Source of the DNA: Chitinophagaceae bacterium
GTDB lineage: Bacteria; Bacteroidota; Bacteroidia; Chitinophagales; Chitinophagaceae
NCBI GenBank assembly: GCA_023957755.1
Contig: JAMLGT010000018.1
Location: 17,027-81,026 of the forward strand
Direction of reading: 5' to 3'
Length of the DNA: 64,000 bases
This document shows positions 53,599 through 61,477 of the stretch, one piece after another. A program made the translations under genes and the position numbers. Within the stretch, counting starts at the first letter, position 1, and every line of letters begins with the position of its first letter. The notes under the pieces were generated by a model. It was not told where the DNA came from, ran no database searches, and worked only from the letters and a program-made list of their open reading frames with translations.

Positions 53599-54519
53599 AT
53601 GGAAAAGAAGAAAAATATTCGTACAAAAAAAGATGAACTTGGGAAAGGTATTCGATCATTGTTGCAAACAATCAATACCGACCTGTCACAGACAGAGAAT
53701 ACCCTGATCAAAGACTCGCGAAAGGGATCAGCTATACAAAAGATTCCCCTGGCCGATATCACAGCTAATCCCGATCAGCCAAGACGCGATTTTGATGAAA
53801 CGGCTCTCAAGGAACTGGCTCAATCCATAAAAGTACACGACATCATTCAGCCGCTAACAGTAATGAAAACGGCTGCCGGAAAATATAGAATCATTGCCGG
53901 TGAACGAAGATTCAGAGCCGCCAAACTCGCAGGACTTACAGAAGTGCCTGTTTACATCAGAGAGACCGACAACTCTCAATTGCTTGAACTGGCCCTGCTG
54001 GAAAACTTGCAGCGTGAAGACCTGAATGCTATTGAGATTGCCCTCAGCTATCGCCAACTTGTGGACGATATGAATTATACTCAGGAACAGCTTGCCGAAA
54101 GAATGGGTAAGGAAAGAAGCACCGTGACCAACTATCTCCGCCTGCTCAAACTACCACCGGATATCCAGGTAGCCGTAAGAAATAACGCTATCAGCATGGG
54201 GCACGCACGGGCACTGGTAAACGTAGATGAGGTGGACAAGCAGCTTTACATCTTCTCAGAGATTAAGAGTAAAGGCCTGTCTGTGAGGCAAACAGAAGAC
54301 ATGGTGAGAAAACTGTATGCCGTAAAATCTAGGCCCACAACCGGGAATAGCAAGCTGCCTCCGGTTTTGAAAAAACTCGAAGACAATCTGGCTTCTCATT
54401 TTGGTACACGTGTAATAATCTCTCAGGCTAAAAACGGCAAAGGCAGTATTACCTTTGATTATTCTTCAATAGAAGAGTTGAACGGCCTCCTGCAAAAGTT
54501 TGACGTTCAACCGGATTAA
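53599..54519 (+). CDS. parB: Chromosome-partitioning protein ParB (Spo0J)
   Basis: 306 residues. The N-terminal basic tail (KKKNIRTKKDELGKGIRSLL) contacts ParA. The CTPase/ParB domain shows ITANPDQPRRDFDETALKEL and IIAGERRFRAAKLAGL. The KorB-like helix-turn-helix is in MNYTQEQLAERMGKERSTVT, and a C-terminal dimerisation domain ends the protein (IEELNGLLQKFD). It loads on parS sites near the origin. A matching parS was not found in the window; the best partial candidate is at 33171-33186. Confidence 0.95.
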   Translation: MEKKKNIRTKKDELGKGIRSLLQTINTDLSQTENTLIKDSRKGSAIQKIPLADITANPDQPRRDFDETALKELAQSIKVHDIIQPLTVMKTAAGKYRIIAGERRFRAAKLAGLTEVPVYIRETDNSQLLELALLENLQREDLNAIEIALSYRQLVDDMNYTQEQLAERMGKERSTVTNYLRLLKLPPDIQVAVRNNAISMGHARALVNVDEVDKQLYIFSEIKSKGLSVRQTEDMVRKLYAVKSRPTTGNSKLPPVLKKLEDNLASHFGTRVIISQAKNGKGSITFDYSSIEELNGLLQKFDVQPD

Positions 54520-54524
54520 CGGTC

Positions 54525-55178
54525 ATGGTTAAACTATCTTCAATACTCATTATATTACTTGCCTGCACCTCCGGTAACACGCTTTATGCACAGGAAAAGA
54601 CTGACACGCTCCTGCGTTCTGCAAAGGACAGTATGCTCCTGAATGCCCCCAATCAAAAAGAGGAAAGCGTAAAGGGGGCAGATACCTCCTCTGTGAAAAA
54701 ATTCAGTCCACGAAAAGCTACCATCCGTTCCGCAATTCTACCCGGATGGGGCCAGGCATATAATAAGAAATACTGGAAAATACCCATAGTATATGGAGCA
54801 CTGGGCACATCAGCAGGTTTTTTCTTCTATAACCTAAATACGTATAAGGGTCTAAAGCAATCCGTTATATACAGATTGGACAACGACCCTTCCAACGACA
54901 ATCTGATCCCTGCCAGATTCAGCCACTTATCAACTGAAGCTCTTATTTTCTATCGGAACAGTTTCAGGCGTGATATCGACTACTCTGTACTTGCCTTTAT
55001 CCTTTTATGGGGACTGAATGTGGTAGATGCTACAGTGGACGCCCACCTGAAGGGATTTGATGTAAGCCCTAACCTTAGCATGAAACTCAAACCTCATTTC
55101 TCCTCTGAAACAAATACCGCAGGGCTGAGTCTGGTTTTCACATTGCACAGAAAGAATAACCGTTTTGACCTGAACTAA
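54525..55178 (+). CDS. DUF5683 membrane protein
   Basis: 217 residues with a signal-like N-terminus (LSSILIILLACTSGNTLYAQ) and the DUF5683 domain: KATIRSAILPGWGQAYNKKY, then WKIPIVYGALGTSAGFFFYN. Two or three membrane-embedded stretches and an aromatic/Asn tail follow (NRFDLN). Its gene lies between parB and dapB in this arrangement across many Bacteroidota, so it is probably a conserved envelope component, but the function is not known. Confidence 0.85.
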   Translation: MVKLSSILIILLACTSGNTLYAQEKTDTLLRSAKDSMLLNAPNQKEESVKGADTSSVKKFSPRKATIRSAILPGWGQAYNKKYWKIPIVYGALGTSAGFFFYNLNTYKGLKQSVIYRLDNDPSNDNLIPARFSHLSTEALIFYRNSFRRDIDYSVLAFILLWGLNVVDATVDAHLKGFDVSPNLSMKLKPHFSSETNTAGLSLVFTLHRKNNRFDLN

Positions 55179-55190
55179 TAAATTTGTTTT

Positions 55191-55904
55191 ATGAAAATAG
55201 CACTGATAGGATATGGCAGAATGGGAAAAGCAATAGAAGAAATTGCATTGAAAAGAGGACACGTGATCGTAATGAAAATCAATTCTGCTAACGCACATAC
55301 CCTCACTAAAGAGAACCTGAGGCACGCAGACGTAGCAATCGAATTTACCAAACCCGAAACAGCTTATGAGCATGTGCGCCTATGCATTGAAACCGGCCTA
55401 CCTGTGGTATGCGGCACTACCGGCTGGCTCAGCCGTATGGAGGAGGTAAAGCAACTATGTAAGGAAACAAATGGAAGCTTTCTCTATGCGAGCAACTTTA
55501 GCGTGGGAGTTAATATTCTTTTTGAACTTAATAACCGGCTGGCTGCATTAATGAAAGATCGGGACGACTATGAGGTAAGCATAGAAGAAACCCACCACAT
55601 CCATAAGAAAGATGCGCCCAGTGGCACTGCTATCACCCTGGCCGAAGGAATTATTGCTTCAGGAAAAAAAGAAAGCTATTCAACTAATGCGATGGTTTCT
55701 CCCGAGTCACTTCAGATTACCAGCATCCGTGAAGGAGAGGTACCTGGCACCCACATCGTACAGTATCGCTCAGAAAACGATCTGATAGCTCTGAAACATG
55801 AAGCATTTAACAGGAAAGGATTTGCGTCAGGAGCAGTGCTGGCAGCAGAATTTATACACAACAAGAAAGGAATATTCTCAATGAAGGATGTGCTTCATAC
55901 GTAG
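55191..55904 (+). CDS. dapB: 4-hydroxy-tetrahydrodipicolinate reductase DapB
   Basis: A 237-residue NAD(P)H enzyme of lysine/diaminopimelate biosynthesis. The Rossmann start is IALIGYGRMGKAIEEIA; later come the catalytic histidines H135/H136 in EETHHIHKKDAPSGTA and the C-terminal RKGFASGAVLAAEFI. It is shorter than the E. coli enzyme (273), as usual in this phylum. It ends the par operon and lies convergent with the rhodanese gene (24 bp). Confidence 0.95.
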   Translation: MKIALIGYGRMGKAIEEIALKRGHVIVMKINSANAHTLTKENLRHADVAIEFTKPETAYEHVRLCIETGLPVVCGTTGWLSRMEEVKQLCKETNGSFLYASNFSVGVNILFELNNRLAALMKDRDDYEVSIEETHHIHKKDAPSGTAITLAEGIIASGKKESYSTNAMVSPESLQITSIREGEVPGTHIVQYRSENDLIALKHEAFNRKGFASGAVLAAEFIHNKKGIFSMKDVLHT

Positions 55905-55928
55905 CACTGGCTGCTTGCCCGAACCGGC

Positions 55929-56243
55929 TTAAATTCTATTTTGAAGTGACATCCAACTTCCTCCGTTAAACACAGTTTTGTATCCGTGAGATTGCAAAAT
56001 CCTTTTGGCGCTACCGCTTCTCATACCTGATGCGCAACAACAGATAATTACACGGTCTTTGTCTTTCAACTTACCCAGATTGCCGGTCAACTGATCCACC
56101 GGAATATTGATCGAGTTTTTAATATGACCTCCTGAAAACTCTCCTTTACTGCGCACATCCAAAATAATGGCCCCCTGCTTTACCAGTTGTGCATAATCTA
56201 CTCTGGGCCCAAACCCCAACAAACTCTTAATCGCATCAAACAT
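55929..56243 (-). CDS. Single-domain rhodanese-like sulfurtransferase
   Basis: A 104-residue rhodanese. Active-site loop CASGMRS with catalytic C70 (preceded by two further cysteines, CCC at 68-70), DVRSKGEFSGGHIKNSINIP as the substrate-side signature. No export signal, so it is cytosolic. It carries a persulfide to an unknown acceptor. It shares orientation with DUF2892, DUF302 and a Crp-type regulator just upstream; a functional connection in sulfur or redox stress is inferred from proximity. Confidence 0.9.
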   Translation of the reverse strand: MFDAIKSLLGFGPRVDYAQLVKQGAIILDVRSKGEFSGGHIKNSINIPVDQLTGNLGKLKDKDRVIICCCASGMRSGSAKRILQSHGYKTVFNGGSWMSLQNRI

Positions 56244-56351
56244 AATTGGCTACTTTATTAATTATTAAAACTTTTGAAACTAACAGGTAGAAAAATATCC
56301 TATCCTAATTGCACTTAGGTGAAGTACAGTTGCGATACACTGCGTAGGTAT

Positions 56352-56576
56352 CTACTCTCCTTCCGACTTTGAATCCGCTTGTTTCCTCGTAGAAATACCC
56401 AGCATGTGATAGATAGGACAGAAATTAATAAATGCTGTCACTACCAATACTGCTGCAAAAACTACAAACACTATTCCCAACCATCCTGTTACAATCCCCG
56501 CAATATACAAGCCTGCGAGAATCGCTGCCAGAATGAACCGGATAATCTTGTCCGTACCGTTGATATTAGGTTTCAT
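56352..56576 (-). CDS. DUF2892 small membrane protein (YgaP membrane-part type)
   Basis: 74 residues with two predicted membrane helices (IIRFILAAILAGLYIAGIV and a second near 35-50), matching DUF2892. In YgaP-type proteins this domain is fused to a rhodanese; here it is a separate gene 108 bp upstream of one, which supports a shared role in membrane-associated sulfur transfer. It lies 12 bp after the DUF302 stop and is thus probably co-transcribed with it. Confidence 0.87.
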   Translation of the reverse strand: MKPNINGTDKIIRFILAAILAGLYIAGIVTGWLGIVFVVFAAVLVVTAFINFCPIYHMLGISTRKQADSKSEGE

Positions 56577-56588
56577 TTCTCTATAAAT

Positions 56589-56972
56589 TTATAGGGTATC
56601 CACTACTTTTTCAAGTTTAGCTCTTACCTCAGTGGCTACGCCACCCAACGAATCATTACTCACTGCCATCATTGATGCTACCGGATCTATAGCACTCACC
56701 TTAACTCCCTGATCAGTTTCCTGAACTACCACATTGCAGGGAAGCATCGTGCCAATGTCTGATTCGCGCTGCAATGCCTGATAAGCAAAGTGCGGATTAC
56801 ATGCGCCCAGAATCTTATACTTTCTGAAATCCACATCAAGTTTTTTCTTCAATGTGGCTGAAATATCAATCTCAGTCAATACCCCAAACCCCTCACGTGC
56901 CAGTTGCTCCGTCACTCTGGTGATTGCCTCTTCAAAACTACAATCCAGTATTTTATTAAAACAATAACTCAT
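56589..56972 (-). CDS. DUF302 domain protein
   Basis: About 127 residues from the ATG at 56972; the frame extends 13 codons upstream, but MSYCFNKILDCSFEEAITRV is the family start. A typical DUF302 body includes the KYKILGACNPHFAYQALQRE segment and MLPCNVVVQETDQGVKVSAI. Three cysteines lie near the fold's conserved positions. The family binds unknown ligands and often occurs beside rhodaneses and Crp-type regulators in Bacteroidota. Confidence 0.88.
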   Translation of the reverse strand: MSYCFNKILDCSFEEAITRVTEQLAREGFGVLTEIDISATLKKKLDVDFRKYKILGACNPHFAYQALQRESDIGTMLPCNVVVQETDQGVKVSAIDPVASMMAVSNDSLGGVATEVRAKLEKVVDTL

Positions 56973-57083
56973 AGTTTTATTTTCTTTTATCCCGAAATTT
57001 TTACAATGCAAATGTCCTTCAATTCTTCATAACTCATGGTTACTAATGTTACATAACCTTACTTCAGGCACCCTGAAACATTT

Positions 57084-57719
57084 TCAGGCAAAGGCTGAAT
57101 CCAGAAGTGTAATCTTCGACCTTCCCAATTCCACAAGCCCTTCAGTTTCCATCTGCCTTAGTAGTCTGGATACTACTACCCGCGCCGTACCCAGATCATT
57201 TGCCAATTGCTCATGAGTAACCGCTAGCGTTCTGGACTGTAAATTTTCACTCTTCGTTTTCAGGAAATTTAGAAGCCTTTCATCCATTTTCTTAAACGCT
57301 ACTTCATTTACCACCTCCAGCAATTCCTCAAAACGCTTGTGATACAACCTGAAAATATAATCAAGCCACTCCGGATACTCTTTTACCAGTTCTCCCACAT
57401 ACTCCACCGGCAGAAAAAGGATTTCTGTTTCCTCCTCTGCAATCGCCTTTACTTTACTGGTATCCTGGTGCAAACCTCCAAGAAACGACATGATGCAGCT
57501 TTCGCCTGACTTAATATAATACAACAGGATTTCTTTCCCTTCTTCATCAGTCCTCATTACTCTAATACTCCCACTCATTACCAGGGGGATGGCTTTTATA
57601 TAAGCCCTCTCCTTCAGAATCACCTGGCCGGGAGCAAATGACTTTACCTCTCCATACTGCAAGAGTTTCTCTCTAATCTCAGGAGATGATTTGAACTCGC
57701 TTATTTCATTTAATACCAT
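57084..57719 (-). CDS. Crp/Fnr-family transcriptional regulator
   Basis: About 211 residues. The ATG at 57719 is preferred to a TTG two codons upstream. An N-terminal cyclic-nucleotide-binding-like domain (APGQVILKERAYIKAIPLVM with SGSIRVMRTDEEGKEILLYY) is followed by a C-terminal winged helix-turn-helix (VTHEQLANDLGTARVVVSRL, then LRQMETEGLVELGRSKITL). A FNR-like iron-sulfur set of cysteines is absent, so a signal other than oxygen by Fe-S is likely. It lies upstream of DUF302, DUF2892 and rhodanese in the same direction, with 111 bp before DUF302, and may control them. Confidence 0.92.
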   Translation of the reverse strand: MVLNEISEFKSSPEIREKLLQYGEVKSFAPGQVILKERAYIKAIPLVMSGSIRVMRTDEEGKEILLYYIKSGESCIMSFLGGLHQDTSKVKAIAEEETEILFLPVEYVGELVKEYPEWLDYIFRLYHKRFEELLEVVNEVAFKKMDERLLNFLKTKSENLQSRTLAVTHEQLANDLGTARVVVSRLLRQMETEGLVELGRSKITLLDSAFA

Positions 57720-57800
57720 AATCAATCAAAATTGCTTTTTGCCATTGGCGAATTTTGGCCGGTTCTAAATAGCCTTTTCATTTACAATGCAAAGATCGAT

Positions 57801-57840
57801 AAAAAAAAGAGAGCCGCTTTTTTGAACGACTCTCTTTTCA
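57801..57840. terminator. Bidirectional terminator between the beta-barrel gene and the Crp-type gene
   Basis: AAAAGAGAG (57805-57813) pairs with CTCTCTTTT (57830-57838). The A-run before it (57801-57808) reads as a T-run on the minus strand, so it ends the beta-barrel gene, whose stop is at 57860. Confidence 0.7.
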
Positions 57841-57859
57841 AACTTTTAGGAAAATCTCA

Positions 57860-58321
57860 TTAAAACTTATAAGCTACTCTGAGGTTAACAGATCCGTTTG
57901 TAACGCCGTTCTTGCTAAATGCAAGATACTTCAAAGCCAGATCCAGGTTATCACTTACGTTGTAACCTAAACTTGGCGCATAAGCAAAGGCTCCTCCACC
58001 ACCTCTGGAGGCAAACCCATAACCAATTTGAGCGTGGCCATACATTCCTGATTCACCGAACCCGAATTTGCCACCTGCTAATAAGGGGATAAAACCTGAG
58101 TTGCCACCTCCTTTCCAGGAATAGTTAAGATATCCGGCGCTGGCAGTAATTGCAGCAGATTCAGCAACGCCAAAATCAGCTTGCAAGTCAGCACCATAAG
58201 CAAAACTCATTCCTGAGGTAGTTGGAAAACCAATGCTGGCTCCAACTGACAACTTAGTGTCTTGTGCTTTAGCACCCAATGTGAATGCCAAAATAGCAAA
58301 CGATAAGATAAACTTTCTCAT
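57860..58321 (-). CDS. Small outer-membrane beta-barrel protein
   Basis: 153 residues with a signal peptide (FILSFAILAFTLGAKAQ). The mature part is glycine- and aromatic-rich with alternating strands (SMSFAYGADLQADFG, SAGYLNYSWKG, AGGKFGFGESGMYGHAQIGY) and ends in AYKF, an outer-membrane terminal aromatic. A Gly-rich stretch GFASRGGGGAFAYAPSLGYN is notable. It resembles generic 8-strand barrel proteins; no ligand is known. A bidirectional terminator separates it from the Crp-type gene. Confidence 0.8.
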   Translation of the reverse strand: MRKFILSFAILAFTLGAKAQDTKLSVGASIGFPTTSGMSFAYGADLQADFGVAESAAITASAGYLNYSWKGGGNSGFIPLLAGGKFGFGESGMYGHAQIGYGFASRGGGGAFAYAPSLGYNVSDNLDLALKYLAFSKNGVTNGSVNLRVAYKF

Positions 58322-58484
58322 TTCTTGTTTTTGTTTTTAATTAAAAAATTAGCGTAAATATCTACTTTTTTTTATGAAATCCAAACAATTTCACTTTAAA
58401 TATTTACGTGATGTAATAAACGATTCCAAGAAGTGAAAATTGTATTATATATCTAAAAAACAGAATAACGAAGCGCTGTAATAC

Positions 58485-59426
58485 TCATTTAATATTCCTT
58501 AGCATGTCCTCAGTCATGGCAGCAAGGTCGTATTCAGGCTTCCACCCCCAGTCATTCCTGGCAACCGAATCATCAATACTCTGTGGCCAGCTTTCTGCTA
58601 TTGGCTGGCGATAGTCAGGCGCATACGATATCCTGAAATCCTTTATATGCTTTTGAATCTCTGCGGACACTTCTTTGGGTGAAAAACTCATGCCGTGAAT
58701 GTTGTAGGAGGTCCGCACAGTCAATCGTTCTGCCGGTGCTTCCATTAATTCAATTGTAGCCCGGATTGCATCAGGCATATACATCATAGGAAGATAGGTA
58801 TCCTCCTTCAGAAAACATTCATAGTTTTTTTTCTCTTTTGCATCATAAAAAATCTCGACTGCATAATCGGTGGTGCCGCCTCCCGGCTGACTCTTATAAC
58901 TTATCAGCCCCGGATACCGGATGCTTCTCACATCCACTCCATAGCGCTGGTGATAATAATTACACCAGAATTCACCTGCATACTTGCTGATGCCATACAC
59001 GGTAACCGGCTCGATGATCGTCTGTTGCGGACACTGCACCTTTGGAGACGAAGGCCCAAACACTGCAATACTGCTTGGCCAGAAAATTTTGTGTACATTC
59101 TCATCTCTGGCAATCTCCAGGACATTGAGCAGGCTCTGCATATTAAGCGACCAGGCCAGATTGGGGTTTTTCTCACCTGTAGCAGAGAGTATTGCAGCAA
59201 GCAGATAGATACGTGTGATATTCTGACGTATAACCATTACATGTAGCATCTCCTTGTTCATTACATCAAGGGCCACATAAGGCCCGGTCCCTTTCAGCAG
59301 TGGGTTTTCTTCTCTCAGATCGGAAGCTACTACAGTGTCATTTCCAAACTTCTTGCGCAGCGCAAGTGTGAGCTCCACGCCTATCTGGCCACAGGCCCCT
59401 ATCACCAATATTCTTTCTTTATTCAT
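58485..59426 (-). CDS. NAD-dependent epimerase-like L-threonine 3-dehydrogenase (SDR type)
   Basis: A 313-residue extended SDR. The nucleotide motif GACGQIGVELTLAL is N-terminal; the catalytic pair is Y144-x3-K148 (VYGISKYAGE), with IFWPSSIAVFGP before it. The GLISYKSQPGGGTTDYAVEI region matches the threonine dehydrogenases of psychrophilic Flavobacterium-type. It converts L-threonine to 2-amino-3-oxobutyrate, feeding glycine or aminoacetone. A nucleotide-sugar epimerase is the main alternative; the threonine form fits better because no sugar cluster surrounds it. Confidence 0.88.
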   Translation of the reverse strand: MNKERILVIGACGQIGVELTLALRKKFGNDTVVASDLREENPLLKGTGPYVALDVMNKEMLHVMVIRQNITRIYLLAAILSATGEKNPNLAWSLNMQSLLNVLEIARDENVHKIFWPSSIAVFGPSSPKVQCPQQTIIEPVTVYGISKYAGEFWCNYYHQRYGVDVRSIRYPGLISYKSQPGGGTTDYAVEIFYDAKEKKNYECFLKEDTYLPMMYMPDAIRATIELMEAPAERLTVRTSYNIHGMSFSPKEVSAEIQKHIKDFRISYAPDYRQPIAESWPQSIDDSVARNDWGWKPEYDLAAMTEDMLRNIK

Positions 59427-59462
59427 AAAAAATGATTTTTAGTGAATTATTCTAAACGATTC

Positions 59463-59831
59463 TTATTTCTTAAAAATAAAATATACTGCACCAATAAGTA
59501 GCAAAAAACCAACCAGATGATTCCACCTGAAGGGCTGATTCTTAAAAAAGATAAACATAAACAAAGCAAATACCGAAAGTGTAATCACTTCCTGTATCAC
59601 CTTTAGCTGCCACAACGAATAGGGCCCTCCGTTTTCATTAAACCCGATCCTGTTTGCCGGTACCTGAAAACAATATTCAAAGAAAGCTATACCCCAACTA
59701 ATAAGTATAATCGTAAATAATCCGGCACCGGCCAACTTCCCGGTATCCTTCATCTTCAGATGCCCATACCACGCCAGCGTCATAAATGTATTGCTTGCCA
59801 ACAAAAGTAGAATTGTGTAGAATCCTTTCAT
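59463..59831 (-). CDS. DUF486 (DMT-fold) membrane protein
   Basis: A 122-residue four-helix membrane protein, matching DUF486: ILLLLASNTFMTLAWYGHLK, then ISWGIAFFEYCFQVPANRIG and QVI-type third helix, with LLIGAVYFIFKK last. This family looks like half of a drug/metabolite transporter. It lies 10 bp after lolD and is probably on the same transcript, though no functional tie is known. Confidence 0.88.
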   Translation of the reverse strand: MKGFYTILLLLASNTFMTLAWYGHLKMKDTGKLAGAGLFTIILISWGIAFFEYCFQVPANRIGFNENGGPYSLWQLKVIQEVITLSVFALFMFIFFKNQPFRWNHLVGFLLLIGAVYFIFKK

Positions 59832-59841
59832 AATAATACAG

Positions 59842-60492
59842 CTAAACTATCAGTCCATCTTTCATGTGTAATACACGATCACTCAGTTCCGCCAGATGTT
59901 CATTGTGGGTAACTATCAGAAATGTCTGCCCCATCTTGTCTCTCAGATCCATAAAGAGCCCGTGTAATTCCCGGGCATTGGCCGAATCCAGATTGCCGGT
60001 AGGTTCATCTGCCATTACAATTCGCGGTGCATTGATCAATGCACGTGCCACGGCTACACGCTGTTGTTCGCCACCCGAAAGTTCAGAGGGTTTGTGATCC
60101 GTACGATCTGAAAGATTGAGCAAATCCATCAGTTCCAGAGCACGGTCTTTCAGTGCTTTCTTATTCGTCCCTGCTATCCAACCCGGAATACACACATTTT
60201 CTATCGCCGTAAATTCCGGCAGTAAATGGTGAAACTGAAAGACAAACCCTATATGCCTGTTCCTGAACTCCGCCAGCTTTTTGCCTCTCATTCTGCTAAT
60301 TTCAGTACCCTCCAGCCATACCTGTCCACTATCTGCTGTATCCAATGTGCCCAGTATATGCAGCAACGTACTTTTCCCGGCACCCGAACTCCCTACAATA
60401 CTCACAATTTCACCCTGTCTAATCTCCATATCCACTCCCTTCAACACCTGCAATTGCTGATATCTCTTGTGTATTCCCTGCGCCTTTAACAT
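59842..60492 (-). CDS. lolD: Lipoprotein-releasing ABC transporter ATP-binding protein LolD
   Basis: 216 residues with Walker [10 protein letters not shown] (34-42), the MacB/LolD-type [24 protein letters not shown] Q-loop ([17 protein letters not shown]), signature [15 protein letters not shown], Walker [16 protein letters not shown] and the H-loop THNEHLA. It powers LolCE in moving lipoproteins to the periplasmic chaperone; a MacB-like role cannot be excluded because no LolC/E gene is adjacent. The promoter box is directly before its ATG. Confidence 0.9.
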   Translation of the reverse strand: MLKAQGIHKRYQQLQVLKGVDMEIRQGEIVSIVGSSGAGKSTLLHILGTLDTADSGQVWLEGTEISRMRGKKLAEFRNRHIGFVFQFHHLLPEFTAIENVCIPGWIAGTNKKALKDRALELMDLLNLSDRTDHKPSELSGGEQQRVAVARALINAPRIVMADEPTGNLDSANARELHGLFMDLRDKMGQTFLIVTHNEHLAELSDRVLHMKDGLIV

Positions 60493-60496
60493 GGGG

Positions 60497-60504
60497 TAAA
60501 AATA
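60497..60504 (-). promoter_or_regulatory. Candidate -7 box (TATTTTTA) of lolD, leaderless geometry
   Basis: On the minus strand one mismatch to TAnnTTTG, ending four bases before the lolD ATG, separated only by CCCC. Confidence 0.4.
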
Positions 60505-60609
60505 AGTCTTAATTGCAGCATATTTTTAGGAAAGTTTAGCATTTTCCACAAATCATTTCCTGCCTTTCAGGCGTCGAATGAATCTGTAAAACCTCTGTTC
60601 TAAAGTATA

Positions 60610-60640
60610 TTTGGTAAAACGGATATAACTTATACTTTTG
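60610..60640 (+). promoter_or_regulatory. Promoter of the DUF2795 gene
   Basis: TTTG (60610-60613), a 19-bp spacer and TACTTTTG (60633-60640): a full consensus match for a Bacteroidota promoter. The leader is about 47 nt, unlike the leaderless genes. Confidence 0.7.
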
Positions 60641-60691
60641 CGAAAAAATTAGGGGTACACTCAAATTTTTGACTCTGAAAAAACAGATATT

Positions 60692-60916
60692 ATGTTTTGG
60701 ACACTAGAACTAGCCTCGCACCTGGAAGAAGCACCCTGGCCCGCTACAAAGGATGAGCTGATTGATTACGCCATCAGAAGCGGTGCACCTATCGAAGTTG
60801 TAGAAAACCTTCAGGAACTTGAAGATGAAGGAGGAGAGGTATATGAAGGGCTCGAAGACATCTGGCCCGATTATCCCAGCCAGGAAGACTTCTTTTTCAA
60901 CGAGGACGAATATTAA
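60692..60916 (+). CDS. DUF2795-type small acidic protein
   Basis: A 74-residue cytosolic protein, strongly acidic, starting MFWTLELASHLEEAPWPATK and ending SQEDFFFNEDEY. It matches DUF2795, a nearly invariant small family in Bacteroidota and Chlorobi with unknown function. The near-consensus promoter and immediate hairpin terminator suggest a well-expressed monocistronic gene. A second hairpin follows. Confidence 0.9.
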   Translation: MFWTLELASHLEEAPWPATKDELIDYAIRSGAPIEVVENLQELEDEGGEVYEGLEDIWPDYPSQEDFFFNEDEY

Positions 60917-60931
60917 TTAAAACTTTATTGA

Positions 60932-60956
60932 ACGGCATTAAATGCCGTGGCTTTTT
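60932..60956 (+). terminator. Rho-independent terminator of the DUF2795 gene
   Basis: ACGGCAT (60932-60938) pairs with ATGCCGT (60942-60948) around a TAA loop. GGC and a five-T run follow. Confidence 0.75.
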
Positions 60957-60982
60957 AAAGAAAGCACTAACAAAAATTACAG

Positions 60983-61007
60983 GAGGCTGTCATGTGAAGA
61001 CAGCCTC
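60983..61007. other. Perfect 9-bp stem hairpin, possible second terminator
   Basis: GAGGCTGTC (60983-60991) pairs perfectly with GACAGCCTC (60999-61007) around a 7-nt loop. On neither strand is there a good T-run directly after it (plus: TATTGTAT; minus: CTGTAATTTTTG). It could be an antisense-direction terminator or the end of a small RNA. Confidence 0.4.
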
Positions 61008-61477
61008 TATTGTATTATACAATGTTTATCACTAAAGGTAATTTCTGAAGGATATTGAAACATATTCAACTTTAAACGACTGCTCTTTATTAACCTTTGT
61101 GCACACTTTGTATAATTCCTCAAAGAGTAGAAGGCAAACAATACCTTAAAAGGCATCGGATATTTGTGACAACAAATTGTCCAACTATACACACACTCTT
61201 TATAAATTTCGAATTTATGCAAATGGTTAAAATCTTAATTAAAAAAGAAATGAGATTTAAGAAAATATGCCTGACTAAAACTGAGAAGCGAAATGAAAAT
61301 TCAACTCTCTCTATTAGGTAAAAGTTTCCCCCCTTTTCCATTGATAGTTCCCTAGCATAGCTTTCCGATCCTTCAAATTAATGTATAGCAGTTTAAAGAA
61401 GCAAATGCGTCCCTTATCGCAATTATTCGTGTAGATTATCGTTGGATGCTCCTTCATTTTCTGCCTAAATTACCTAA
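61008..61477. other. AT-rich intergenic region, no gene recognised
   Basis: About 470 bp, visibly richer in A and T than the preceding genes. Short frames here have AT-driven composition (runs of Lys/Asn/Ile) and no family likeness. It marks the border of the AT-rich segment that continues to the window edge. No tRNA, att site or integrase was seen. Confidence 0.4.

Noticed and set aside
61097..61341. Overlapping short frames on both strands in the AT-rich gap
   Set aside because: Composition is driven by AT content, with no family motifs or promoter boxes; they overlap each other.
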